Source: Chloroflexota bacterium (GTDB taxonomy: Bacteria > Chloroflexota > Anaerolineae > Promineifilales > Promineifilaceae). Taken from it: DNA of 51,208 nucleotides. Every line of letters starts with the position of its first letter. Position 1 is the first letter of the stretch. Location: assembly GCA_020628815.1 (NCBI GenBank), contig JAHDEN010000022.1:1-51208 (forward strand), written 5' to 3'. The notes beneath the pieces were generated by a model, which was not told where the DNA came from, made no database searches, and saw only the letters and a list, made by a program, of their open reading frames with translations. The position numbers and the translations under genes were made by a program. Below, piece after piece: positions 8,010-16,052 of this stretch.

Positions 8010-8866
8010 TTTTGGGTTTTACGGCTGCGCAACAGCGTATACACGCCACCGATCACGACGATGGCACTGCCCACCAAGGTTAGCATATCCGGCCGTTCTG
8101 CAAATACAACAATGCCTACAATTAAGGCAAAAATAAGACGCATGTACCGGAACGGAGTCACAACTGAGACCTCTCCCGTGCGCATGGCAACTGTCAAAGC
8201 ATAATAAGCGCCAACCCCAATCGCTGTGGCTAACAAAATTTGAATCGCAGCCAACCCATCAACCCAGACCGCACCCCCACTTTGTAGCAGCAGGGCCAAA
8301 CCGGTCGGGATAAGGACAAAAAAGCCGTAGACCCCCAGCTGCATGTTGGATAAAACGGGTGGAGCCGCCCGTGTGGCTAAATCACGCCCCGCAAAGCCAA
8401 CTGTCGCAATAACTGCAAAAAGTGAAGCTGGCTCAAAGCCATCTAGCCCCGGCCGCAGAATGAGCAAAACGCCAAAAAGCCCCACCAAAATAGCGGTCCA
8501 GCGGCGCCAACCAACTATCTCGTTAAAGAAAATAGCAGCTCCGGCCACTACCACAAGCGGGGTAGCCTGCAAAATGGCACTGGCGCTTGAAATCGGTGTC
8601 AGAACGATAGCAAGAGCGAAGGTTAAACGGCCGGTCACTTCAAACACGGCTCGCAGTAAAATCGGCCGGGTTAAAATCGCTGGATGCAGAATCACCTCTC
8701 CCCGCTGTTTTGTGAACCCCATAAACGCCAGCATGCCCCCCAGCCCAAACAGCATCAAGATTTGACCGATCGGCACCGTCTCGGCCGCCGCTTTGATAAA
8801 CATGTCTTCCAGCGAAAAAAGCGCCATCGACAAGACCATGAATAAACTACCGCGCAGATTTTCCAA
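7988..8866 (-). CDS. EamA/DMT-family transporter
   Basis: The 292-residue protein has about ten hydrophobic segments arranged as two EamA repeats (roughly 1-140 and 150-285), the layout of drug/metabolite transporters. Typical features are the first helix MALFSLEDMFIKAA and the helix-ending PISSASAILQATPLVV. It would export or import a small metabolite across the cytoplasmic membrane; the substrate cannot be predicted. It is on the same strand as the glycosidase fusion and ribokinase, with gaps holding hairpins, so a loose cluster rather than a tight operon. Confidence 0.85.
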   Translation of the reverse strand: MENLRGSLFMVLSMALFSLEDMFIKAAAETVPIGQILMLFGLGGMLAFMGFTKQRGEVILHPAILTRPILLRAVFEVTGRLTFALAIVLTPISSASAILQATPLVVVAGAAIFFNEIVGWRRWTAILVGLFGVLLILRPGLDGFEPASLFAVIATVGFAGRDLATRAAPPVLSNMQLGVYGFFVLIPTGLALLLQSGGAVWVDGLAAIQILLATAIGVGAYYALTVAMRTGEVSVVTPFRYMRLIFALIVGIVVFAERPDMLTLVGSAIVVIGGVYTLLRSRKTQKEFSIDE

Positions 8867-8975
8867 AATACCTCTAATCTAAAGACGTCCCAACGGGCCG
8901 TCTCTACCCTGTCGTGAAATTTGTAGAGGAATGCGGCTGGCGCGTCTGTTATCGTTCTTTAAGCTCGAAGAATCG

Positions 8976-9890
8976 CTACATAAAATCTTGCAAATCCGCT
9001 TTTGTCGGCATCGCATCTTGCGCCCCCGGCCGTGTAACCGCAAACGCCCCTACTTTCATTGCCTGTTGCAAAGCCGCATCAAACGACTCACCCCGATCCA
9101 GGGCTTCGGCCAAGCCCCCATTAAACGCATCACCGGCCGCAACTGTGTCGACGGCCGTCACCGGATACGCCGCAACATAATGCTCGCCAGATTTATCACC
9201 AACCACAGCCCCACGATCACCCATTTTGACAATCACACGCTGAATACCCCGCTGATGAAACAGACGTGCAGCCGATTCCGCATCGTTAACCGTTTCAATC
9301 GGGAATCCGGACAGTAGCTCAGCCTCTGTCTCATTCGGGGTCAACACATTGATGAGGGGATACAAATCGGCCGGAAGTTCTTGCGCAGGTGCCGGGTCTA
9401 AAATAACCGTCGCCCCGGCACGATGCCCCATTTCGGCCGCTTGCACCACGATGGGCAAAGGGACCTCAAGCTGTAGCAATAAAATTTTCTCACCCGTTGT
9501 AGGGTCACTTAAGAGCTCGTCCAATCGGATCAGGTCCGTTTGCCCCACATTGCCGTTGGCCCCGGGAACCACAATAATGTTGTTCTGCGCGTTGTCATCC
9601 ACGGCGATCGTCGCGATGCCCGAGGACTCTGACCCATCGACAAACACCCGGCCGGTTTGAACCCCATTGCTCTGCAAGCTCTCAACAAGGGCTTGCCCAA
9701 ACACATCCCCACCAACCCGGCCGACCATGTGCGTTTGCGCACCTAAACGGGCGCAAGCGACCGCCTGATTGGCCCCTTTGCCGCCGGGCACCGTCACAAA
9801 AGAGTGTCCGATTAACGTCTCCCCGGCCGCAGGCAAACGGGGCGTGCGGGTAACGAGGTCCATGTTGATACTACCAAATACAATTATCAT
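8976..9890 (-). CDS. rbsK: Ribokinase (PfkB family)
   Basis: The 304-residue protein phosphorylates ribose (or a related sugar) at O5 using ATP. It begins with the family signature FGSINMDLVTRTPRLPAAGET, contains the sugar-binding motif PGGKGANQAVACARLGA at about 35-51, and the C-terminal PfkB signature DTVAAGDAFNGGLAEAL with the catalytic Asp in AAGDAFNG. Length matches bacterial RbsK. No ribose transporter or RbsD is nearby, so the physiological sugar or nucleoside source is uncertain. Confidence 0.9.
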   Translation of the reverse strand: MIIVFGSINMDLVTRTPRLPAAGETLIGHSFVTVPGGKGANQAVACARLGAQTHMVGRVGGDVFGQALVESLQSNGVQTGRVFVDGSESSGIATIAVDDNAQNNIIVVPGANGNVGQTDLIRLDELLSDPTTGEKILLLQLEVPLPIVVQAAEMGHRAGATVILDPAPAQELPADLYPLINVLTPNETEAELLSGFPIETVNDAESAARLFHQRGIQRVIVKMGDRGAVVGDKSGEHYVAAYPVTAVDTVAAGDAFNGGLAEALDRGESFDAALQQAMKVGAFAVTRPGAQDAMPTKADLQDFM

Positions 9891-10034
9891 GAGATTTACG
9901 ATTCAAGATTAACGATTTTGGATTCTGACTCCATGCTCAAATTGATTTGAATCTCACAACTTAACCAACTTCCAAAAAACAAACCACCTGTGACATGAAA
10001 GTTCAATCGTAAATCCATAATCGTAAATCTTAAA
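9891..10034. repeat. Intergenic word-repeat hairpin 3 (GATTTACGATT family)
   Basis: The left arm GAGATTTACGATTCAAG...AACGATTTTGGATT is matched by the right arm CAATCGTAAATCC...AATCGTAAATCTTAAA. It shares its words with the hairpin at 7858-8009, including TTTTGGATT. It fills the gap between the ribokinase and the metallo-beta-lactamase-fold genes. Confidence 0.65.
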
Positions 10035-10045
10035 TTTAATAAAGG

Positions 10046-10882
10046 TTACTCAAAAATCTGCAGGTCTTTTCCCGAAACCAGTTCCCCAGCATAGCCACCG
10101 TCACGCACTTCCTGCATCAGATCAGCATCGGTTGTGCCGCTGTAACACATTTGGTGATTGAGCACGACAAGTTTTGGATTGGCTTTAGCCGCCATCTCGC
10201 CCACTTCGATACCGGAGGTGTGTACTTTGCCAAAGTACCACTGCCAGCGCTCTGGCACGTTTGACATCCCCGCTTGGCAGTAGGCCTCCATCACCAAAAT
10301 GTCGCACCCTTGCGCCTCTTTTTCAATCACCTCAACCGGACAGGTGTCACCAGAGAAAAAGATAACTTTATCGGCCGTGGTTGCTCTAAACGCATACGCT
10401 TCAAGATTGCCGTGGTCTACTTTAAACGCTTCAAACTTTATGTTCTCATCTTCAAAAAACAGCCCTTCAGTGATGGGGTTTACCGGAGCGCTAATATGCT
10501 CTCTGATCCGAGGTCCATACAGGCGAAGCTCCTCAGTACCGATTTTGTACGCTTCTAAAATATGATTGACCATCTCCTGCGTTCCGGCCGGACCCCAAAT
10601 ATTAACCGCTGATTCTCGGCCGAGCTGCCAAGGGGCGATCAAAATCGACGGGATGTTGAGCGTGTGGTCGGGATGCATATGGGTCAAAAACAGGTGGTTC
10701 ATATGGATCGATTCCAACCCATCCCCATATTTAGCGAGCGCTTGAACCAGCCGCTCATGGGCACCGCTGCCGCAGTCGATCATGTACAGACAGCCATTGA
10801 CGATGATCAAAAAGCTGGTTTGAACTTTGTCCGGTTCAACACGGGGGGAAGATGTACCAAGAAGAATTAATTTTGTCGTCAT
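10046..10882 (-). CDS. Metallo-beta-lactamase-fold hydrolase (RNase Z/arylsulfatase-like)
   Basis: The 278-residue protein has the metal-binding HxHxDH motif (LTHMHPDHT at about residues 66-74), a later Asp in FFSGDT, and a terminal His in VLNHQMC. The N-terminus MTTKLILLGTSSPRVEP resembles RNase Z and related hydrolases. The RNase Z exosite is not evident, so a general zinc phosphodiesterase or arylsulfatase-like hydrolase is more likely than tRNA processing. It is probably cytoplasmic, as no signal peptide is seen. Confidence 0.8.
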   Translation of the reverse strand: MTTKLILLGTSSPRVEPDKVQTSFLIIVNGCLYMIDCGSGAHERLVQALAKYGDGLESIHMNHLFLTHMHPDHTLNIPSILIAPWQLGRESAVNIWGPAGTQEMVNHILEAYKIGTEELRLYGPRIREHISAPVNPITEGLFFEDENIKFEAFKVDHGNLEAYAFRATTADKVIFFSGDTCPVEVIEKEAQGCDILVMEAYCQAGMSNVPERWQWYFGKVHTSGIEVGEMAAKANPKLVVLNHQMCYSGTTDADLMQEVRDGGYAGELVSGKDLQIFE

Positions 10883-11277
10883 ATTTTTTCAGAGGTGTTG
10901 GAATATGTTTCGTAGGGGTCTAAGCCCCTTTTTTAAGTTGGAAATTCTAGCACTTAACTAAAACCCTGACAGGTCAACCGTTTGCATTCGAGCTGGATAA
11001 AACTTACCGATCCAAGGCTTTTCCGTCAAAAGGCAATCTATTTAAAAGGACCCCAAGGCACGGAAGCGCAAAGGTTTATTGCTAAAGGAATCAACTTTTT
11101 CTTCGCGCCTTTGCGCCTCTGCGTTGAAAAATTAGCCATGAAAGCCTGAACTTTGACATAAAGGAGGCCTTTTCACTTTTACTGGGAAGCCCTCTTACGC
11201 ATCCAATTGGGTCGCCCCGAAATGGAAATATTGCTATAACAAGGAAACCAACCACTACTAAAAGATTCCCTAGAACT
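10883..11277. other. 395-base intergenic region between divergent genes
   Basis: I see no convincing gene. It contains a small GC-rich hairpin followed by T's at 10913-10934 (AGGGGTCTAAGCCCCTTTTTT), which reads as a terminator only on the plus strand where no upstream gene exists, and a word-repeat hairpin at 11053-11126. The promoters of the two divergent genes should lie here but no clear -35/-10 pair was identified. Confidence 0.5.
11053..11126. repeat. Intergenic word-repeat hairpin 4 (GCGCAAAGG family)
   Basis: The left arm CAAGGCACGGAAGCGCAAAGG is complementary to the right arm CTTCGCGCCTTTGCGCCTCTGCGTTG with a loop of about 30 bases. Both arms repeat the word GCGCAAAG/CTTTGCGC. Words of this kind are known between genes in several cyanobacteria and Chloroflexota. 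Confidence 0.6.
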
Positions 11278-12453
11278 ATGACCATTTTAAAAGACATTCG
11301 TGTGCTCGATTTCGGCCGGTATATCGCTGGCCCCTACTGCGCTATGCTGCTGGCTCAACTTGGAGCTGAGGTGATTCGCATCGAACGGCCGGGCGGCGGC
11401 GAAGATCGCTTCATGGTTCCGCTGTCCGATGCTCCCAACGCAGACGGAGCGATGTTTATGCAAAACAATGGGGGCAAAAAAGGGCTTACACTAAGATTGG
11501 GGAAACCAGAGGCCAACGCCATCATTCAGAAATTGGTCAAAACGGCCGACGTTGTGGTTGCCAATCTACCGGGATCAGTTTTAGAAAAACTGGGTTTAGA
11601 CTATGCCAGCCTAAAAGCGCTTAAGCCAGACATCATTTTGGTCGCCAACAGCGCCTTTGGCAGCCAAGGACCGTGGGGAAACAAACCCGGCTTTGACGGC
11701 ATCGGCCAAACGATGAGCGGCGCCGCTTGGTTCAGCGGCTCAAACGGGACACCCTCAAAAGCGGCCGTCACCTACATTGACTATTCAACCGCTTTGTCGG
11801 CAACTGTCGGCACACTGGCCGCCATCATGCACAGGCAACAAACGGGTGAAGGGCAAGTTGTAGAAACAACCCTTTTGGGGACGGCTCTGACGCTCAACGC
11901 GACCAACTTGGCTGAACAGGCGGTGCTGGGAGTTAATCGGCAGCCATCGGGCAATCAGGCACAAGTAGCTGGCCCGGCCGACATTTTTGCCACGTCTGAC
12001 GGGCATATCATTGTGCAGGTGGTTGGGCCGTACATTTTTAAACGTTTGGCCACGCTCATGAACCGGCCGGAATGGCTGTCTGACCCTCGCTTTAAAGATG
12101 ACCTCGCTCGTGGCGATCATCGGCACATTTTATGCCCCATCATGGCAGATTGGTGTTCGGAGCGCACCACGGCCGAAGCGCTGACCGAGCTGGAAACACA
12201 TACAGTCCCCTCTGGCCCTGTGCTTAGTTTTCAAGAATCTTTGGATCACGAAGCGGTGCAGGCGTTGGCCCATCTGCGGCCGGTGGGTGATCTCAACGCC
12301 CCTGTGGCGGCCGCTCCGTTTACGCTTTCAGCATTGGGGCAGATGGGGCCACAACGGCCGCCCCAGATCAGTGAGCACACCGACGAAATATTAACAGAGT
12401 TGGGGTATAGTTCGGCCGATATTTCAGCTTTAAAAGCTGACAAAATTATCTAA
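11278..12453 (+). CDS. CaiB/BaiF-family (class III) CoA transferase
   Basis: The 391-residue protein transfers CoA between carboxylic acids. It begins with the family hallmark LKDIRVLDFGRYIAGPYCAMLLAQLGAEVIRIERPGGG, and the catalytic Asp lies in VTYIDYSTA at about residue 165. The glycine-rich turn and the TGEGQVVETTL strand follow as in family members. Length is typical. The donor and acceptor acids cannot be assigned; formyl/oxalate, carnitine and succinyl-type transferases share the fold. It is followed by a long hairpin and then the peroxiredoxin-like gene. Confidence 0.9.
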   Translation: MTILKDIRVLDFGRYIAGPYCAMLLAQLGAEVIRIERPGGGEDRFMVPLSDAPNADGAMFMQNNGGKKGLTLRLGKPEANAIIQKLVKTADVVVANLPGSVLEKLGLDYASLKALKPDIILVANSAFGSQGPWGNKPGFDGIGQTMSGAAWFSGSNGTPSKAAVTYIDYSTALSATVGTLAAIMHRQQTGEGQVVETTLLGTALTLNATNLAEQAVLGVNRQPSGNQAQVAGPADIFATSDGHIIVQVVGPYIFKRLATLMNRPEWLSDPRFKDDLARGDHRHILCPIMADWCSERTTAEALTELETHTVPSGPVLSFQESLDHEAVQALAHLRPVGDLNAPVAAAPFTLSALGQMGPQRPPQISEHTDEILTELGYSSADISALKADKII

Positions 12454-12473
12454 TTCGATTAGGAAAAACTCTG

Positions 12474-12545
12474 GTAGGGGTGGACGGGGTCGGGAAGCGA
12501 TCCTGATCTTCGAAAGGATTTGGTTTCGACCCCCTCCACCCCTAC
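12474..12545. repeat. Intergenic word-repeat hairpin 5 (GTAGGGGTGGA family)
   Basis: The left arm GTAGGGGTGGACGGGGTCG pairs with the right arm CGACCCCCTCCACCCCTAC, extending inward with GATCCT/AGGAT. It lies between the CoA transferase and the peroxiredoxin-like gene, 22 bases before the latter's start. No T-run follows. Confidence 0.65.
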
Positions 12546-12567
12546 AAAATTTAGATGAGGAAATAAA

Positions 12568-13029
12568 ATGGCAAAAGTTGTAATCGACGCCCAAGCACCC
12601 GATTTCACATTGGATGACTATCAAGGGAACAGCATCACACTATCCAGCTTTGAAGCGAGCAAAAACGTTCTGCTCGTCTTTAATCGCGGCTTTTTTTGAC
12701 CCTATTGCCAAAAGCATATGGCGCAGTTGCGTCAATCAATAGATCAATTTAAAGAAACTGACACCGAGGTGTTGGTTGTTGGCCCTGAAAAAGCGGCTAA
12801 ATTCAAGGCGTATTTCGAAGAGCACAATCTACCCTTTTTCGGACTCCCGGATCCCAAACATTCAGTACTAAAACTGTATGGTCAGCAGATAAAGTTGTTC
12901 AAGCTCGGCCGGATGCCGGCCCAAGTGTTGATCGACAAATCTGGCACCGTCCGGTTTGGTCACTATGGCCATGACATGCGAGATATACCGGCAGCATCTG
13001 AAATGGTTGAGCTGATCCGAACGCTCTAA
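12568..13029 (+). CDS. Peroxiredoxin-like protein, candidate selenoprotein with in-frame TGA (UxxC)
   Basis: Translation from ATG 12568 (GAGG at 12557-12560, spacing 7) runs 43 codons to an in-frame TGA at 12697-12699 and then continues in the same frame to TAA at 13027-13029, giving 153 residues. The context is FNRGFF-TGA-PYCQKH, which matches the AhpC/TSA-like motif FYRGFWCPYCRKH, so the TGA sits exactly on the reactive cysteine. Cys47 remains, giving UxxC. A stem-loop at 12719-12734 (TGGCGC, loop AGTT, GCGTCA) starts its apical loop 25 bases after the TGA, as expected for a bacterial SECIS. It would reduce peroxides or act as a thiol oxidoreductase. Automatic callers would report only the 103-residue piece from 12718. 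A nonsense-mutated gene is the alternative. Confidence 0.8.
12697..12734 (+). promoter_or_regulatory. Candidate bacterial SECIS element
   Basis: The UGA codon is followed by a hairpin of six pairs (UGGCGC with GCGUCA, including one G-U) and a four-base loop AGUU at 12725-12728. The loop contains GU, as in the E. coli formate dehydrogenase SECIS, and its distance from the UGA lies within the usual range. A weaker alternative hairpin (UGCCA/UGGCG) competes. Folding was done by eye only. Confidence 0.5.
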
Positions 13030-13733
13030 TTTTGAAGCCAGATTAAGGTATACCGAATCAGAACAACAATAATCCCACCAACGATCCAAGGGATATAGGG
13101 CAACGTGTCAAAAAAGCGAGACATCATTTTGCCATCGTTTAAATGGGGGAATGGGGTGTTAGGCACGGGGACGTCAAGAAATTCGCACAGAGGCTCCCAA
13201 CCTTGTTTAACTTCAAATACAAGCAGTTTTTCAGGGGGAACCGTATCGATCACCTCTTGATTATGTTTGTCAAAAACCGCTAGAGCATGCGCTTTGTTTT
13301 TAAATTTGCCATCAAACGTCCCTTTCCAAATTATCTCCGTCACCATCTGCTGCATGCGCTTATACCGTTTAAAAATCATGTTAAACCAATCTGGCACATC
13401 GGTGTTGGCACGATAAATCGTATTCATGCAGCTGGCGTACCAGCGGTCAGGCTCTCGCACAGACAGGATAACCTTTGCGTCAGGGTATTTTTCCATCAGC
13501 TCTTTGTAAAAGGTGCAGCTGGGCCAGTCGGTTGTTGATTGGTAACCGTTGTAAATTTCGTCCCAATCAACGGGTTCCCCTCGCCATGGTTGTAAAAACG
13601 CCTCCGCCGTTGACGGGTTTTTGAACACTTCTGTCATGTGGTGGCACTTATCAAAACCAAGCTGCTCTAATGCAGCTTTTAAAGAGGTTGTACCTGTGCG
13701 GCCGAATCCGGCTCCAATAATTTTCAAGCTCAT
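13026..13733 (-). CDS. Sulfotransferase-family protein with C-terminal membrane anchor
   Basis: The 235-residue protein starts MSLKIIGAGFGRTGTTSLKAAL; GFGRTGTTSL is the PAPS-binding P-loop of the sulfotransferase superfamily, and VILSVREPDRWYAS is the 3'-phosphate-binding region. The last 25 residues (IPWIVGGIIVVLIRYTLIWL) are hydrophobic and look like a tail anchor. ATG 13733 is preferred over 13766, because AAGGG lies upstream of it and the protein start fits the family. The stop overlaps the convergent peroxiredoxin-like gene. The acceptor is unknown; related plant and bacterial proteins of this subgroup are uncharacterised. Confidence 0.82.
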   Translation of the reverse strand: MSLKIIGAGFGRTGTTSLKAALEQLGFDKCHHMTEVFKNPSTAEAFLQPWRGEPVDWDEIYNGYQSTTDWPSCTFYKELMEKYPDAKVILSVREPDRWYASCMNTIYRANTDVPDWFNMIFKRYKRMQQMVTEIIWKGTFDGKFKNKAHALAVFDKHNQEVIDTVPPEKLLVFEVKQGWEPLCEFLDVPVPNTPFPHLNDGKMMSRFFDTLPYIPWIVGGIIVVLIRYTLIWLQN

Positions 13734-13800
13734 AAAATCGTGATACCCTTGGCGGTCTTTATTCAAAACTTATTTTCCACCATTTATAGAAGGAATAATA

Positions 13801-15048
13801 ATGCCAAATCAATCGTTTGCCGAAAAACTAAAAAAATATGCGGACGTGATCGTTCAGGTTGGCCTAAATTTACAGCCTGGGCAAAAGCTAATGATTCGCG
13901 CGGCCGGTGCCATTGAATCAACCGCTCCCGTTGTGCGGGCGGTCACCAGAAGTGCATACCAAGCTGGAGCACGCTATGTCGATGTGATCTGGAACGATCA
14001 GGAATTAAGCATCGCCCGGCTCGAAAATGCGCCAGATGATTCGTTAGAAGAAGTTCCAGACTATCTTTTCCAAGGCATGGAGGAACACGTTGCTAACGGA
14101 GGTGCCGCATTAACGATCATGGCTTCTAATCCAGATGCTATGGCTGGCCAAGATCAGCAAAAAATGGCGCTAATTCGCAAAGTCCAGTCGCAAAAATCAG
14201 AAAAGTACGGAAGCTATATCAGCGGGATGAAAACCAACTGGTGTGGGGTTGGAGCGGCTTCCCCCGGCTGGGCGGCTAAAGTTTATCCAGGGCAAGATTC
14301 AGACACGGCCGTTGAAAAGCTGTGGGAGTCGATTTTTAAGTTTACCCGGCTTGATCTAGATGATCCGGTGCAAGCCTGGAAAGAGCATGTAGCCACACTG
14401 GTTAAACGCAAAAAACATCTAAACAACAAACAATATTCGGCTTTAAGGCTGACCGCTCCCGGCACTGATTTAACCGTGGGGTTGGCTAAAAATCATATTT
14501 TTATGGGAGGCTCGGTCGAGACGCCTAACGGCATCAGCTTTGTCCCCAACATGCCGACCGAAGAGGTGTTTACCACACCCAACGCGCACGAGGTCAACGG
14601 CACCGTTTCCGCATCACTGCCACTTAACTTTAATGGGATGGTGCTTGAAAATCTGAAATTTACCTTTAAAGATGGGGTGATTACCGATTTTAGTGCGGAC
14701 ACTGGGGCAGAACTATTTGAAAAGATTTTAGACATGGATCTGGGCGCACGACGTTTAGGCGAAATCGCATTGGTTCCGAATAGCTCTCCCATCTCTCAAT
14801 CTGGCACCCTGTTTTACAACACGCTTTACGATGAAAATGCATCAAACCATCTGGCTATCGGCCGAGCCTACGCCACCGCAGTTGAAGGTGGGGTGGAGAT
14901 GAGCGCAGAAGAAAAAGAGGCGGCCGGAATTAATCACAGTTTGATCCATATCGACTTTATGATCGGGTCTGACAAAATGGACGTTGACGGTATTTTGCCT
15001 GATGGCACCGTTGAGCCAGTCATGCGGGCTGGAGAATGGGCGTTTTAG
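13801..15048 (+). CDS. Aminopeptidase, M29 (thermophilic aminopeptidase/AmpS) family
   Basis: The 415-residue metallo-aminopeptidase removes N-terminal residues from peptides in the cytoplasm. The N-terminal domain (FAEKLKKYADVIVQVGLNLQPGQ) and C-terminal catalytic region match family M29. Likely metal ligands appear in PNMPTEEVFTTPNAHEVNG, LGEIALV, YDENASNHLAIGRAY and HIDFMIGSD, all conserved positions. Length is typical. The start follows AGAAGGA with good spacing, and it is divergent from the sulfotransferase with only about 67 bases between starts. Confidence 0.92.
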   Translation: MPNQSFAEKLKKYADVIVQVGLNLQPGQKLMIRAAGAIESTAPVVRAVTRSAYQAGARYVDVIWNDQELSIARLENAPDDSLEEVPDYLFQGMEEHVANGGAALTIMASNPDAMAGQDQQKMALIRKVQSQKSEKYGSYISGMKTNWCGVGAASPGWAAKVYPGQDSDTAVEKLWESIFKFTRLDLDDPVQAWKEHVATLVKRKKHLNNKQYSALRLTAPGTDLTVGLAKNHIFMGGSVETPNGISFVPNMPTEEVFTTPNAHEVNGTVSASLPLNFNGMVLENLKFTFKDGVITDFSADTGAELFEKILDMDLGARRLGEIALVPNSSPISQSGTLFYNTLYDENASNHLAIGRAYATAVEGGVEMSAEEKEAAGINHSLIHIDFMIGSDKMDVDGILPDGTVEPVMRAGEWAF

Positions 15049-15115
15049 ATTAGCTCTTAGCCGTTGGCTTTTGGCTATTAGCTAAAGGCCAAAAGCTAAT
15101 AGCTATCAGCTAATC
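15048..15115. repeat. Intergenic word-repeat hairpin 6 (TTAGCTATTAGCT family)
   Basis: GATTAGCTCTTAGCCGTTGG and GGCTTTTGGCTATTAGC in the left arm pair with GCCAAAAGCTAATAGCT and AGCTAATC in the right arm. The element begins in the stop codon of the aminopeptidase and ends one base before the SDR start codon, filling the whole gap. It must be in the SDR leader if the genes are co-transcribed. Confidence 0.65.
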
Positions 15116-15964
15116 ATGGAAAAATTTATAGTTGTTACCGGTGCTTCTACCGGAATCGGGTATGACGCCAGTCGATATTTGATCGACAAAGGGTACAGCG
15201 TGTTTGGCAGCGTGCGTAAACCGGCCGATGGTGAGCGGGTGCAGGCGGAACTCGGCGAAAAATTCATCCCGCTCCATTTTGATGTCACCGATTATGAGGC
15301 CATCGACAAAGCAGCCGAACAGATAAGCCAACGCATCGGCGGCAGCGGTCTTTTTGGGTTGGTTAACAACGCAGGGATTGCGGTTGCCGGTCCGCTCGTT
15401 GATATGAGCATGGAAGATTTCAAATGGCAATTTGAAGTCAATCTGTTTGGGCTGATGGCGGTTAGCAAAGCGTTTATCCCCTTGTTAAAAAAAGGGGCGC
15501 AATCTGAACGACCCGGCCGGATTGTCAACATCAGCAGTGTGAGCGGCCAATTTTCATTCCCATTTTTCGGGGCGTATGCTGGCTCTAAATACGGGGTTGA
15601 AGCGGTTTCAGATGCGTTTCGCCGCGAGTTGATGATCTACGGGATCGATGTGATCGTGATCGGCCCGGGATCTGTCAAAACCCCGATTTGGGACAAACGC
15701 GGCGGTGTTACAGATGACAAGTTCAAAGACACCGATTACGCACGCCAAATCAAAATCATGGAGTCGATCACCCAGCAAGGGAACGAGGACGGCATGCCGG
15801 TTGAACGTGTGAGCGAAACAATTTACACCGCCTTGACCCACCCATCCCCAAAAACACGCTATGGGCTGTACAACGACCTAACCCAGCGAATATCCCGATT
15901 TTTGCCCGCCCGCCTGATGGATCGGCAAATAGCCAAAATATTTAAATTTAAAGTTAAAAACTAA
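15116..15964 (+). CDS. Short-chain dehydrogenase/reductase (SDR)
   Basis: The 282-residue NAD(P)-dependent oxidoreductase has the classical cofactor motif TGASTGIGY at residues 8-16, NNAG (VNNAGIAVAG), catalytic Ser in NISSVSG, and YAGSK (Tyr and Lys of the active site). It belongs to the classical SDR family. C-terminal residues resemble retinol/steroid dehydrogenase-like SDRs. The substrate is unknown. An MDR dehydrogenase follows on the same strand. Confidence 0.9.
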   Translation: MEKFIVVTGASTGIGYDASRYLIDKGYSVFGSVRKPADGERVQAELGEKFIPLHFDVTDYEAIDKAAEQISQRIGGSGLFGLVNNAGIAVAGPLVDMSMEDFKWQFEVNLFGLMAVSKAFIPLLKKGAQSERPGRIVNISSVSGQFSFPFFGAYAGSKYGVEAVSDAFRRELMIYGIDVIVIGPGSVKTPIWDKRGGVTDDKFKDTDYARQIKIMESITQQGNEDGMPVERVSETIYTALTHPSPKTRYGLYNDLTQRISRFLPARLMDRQIAKIFKFKVKN

Positions 15965-15969
15965 GGGCG

Positions 15970-16044
15970 AAAGGAAAAAGGATAAAGGATAAAATGAGTC
16001 CTTACAGCTAAGATTTTATCCTTTATCCTTTAGCTTTTCCCCTT
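15970..16044. repeat. Intergenic word-repeat hairpin 7 (AAAGGATAAAGGAT family)
   Basis: The left arm AAGGAAAAAGGATAAAGG and ATAAAAT pair with the right arm ATTTTATCCTTTATCC and TTTAGCTTTTCCCCTT. Tandem GGATAAA words allow slipped pairing. It fills the gap between the SDR and MDR genes. A similar word family is used at 20896-20968. Confidence 0.65.
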
Positions 16045-16052
16045 CCAAAATT

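Noticed and set aside
10913..10934. Terminator-like hairpin with T-run
   Set aside because: It faces the plus strand, but the only upstream gene on that side is on the minus strand, so no transcript is known to end there.
12718..13029. A 103-residue peroxiredoxin fragment starting at ATG 12718
   Set aside because: It lacks the N-terminal third of the fold; the frame clearly continues upstream through the TGA to ATG 12568.
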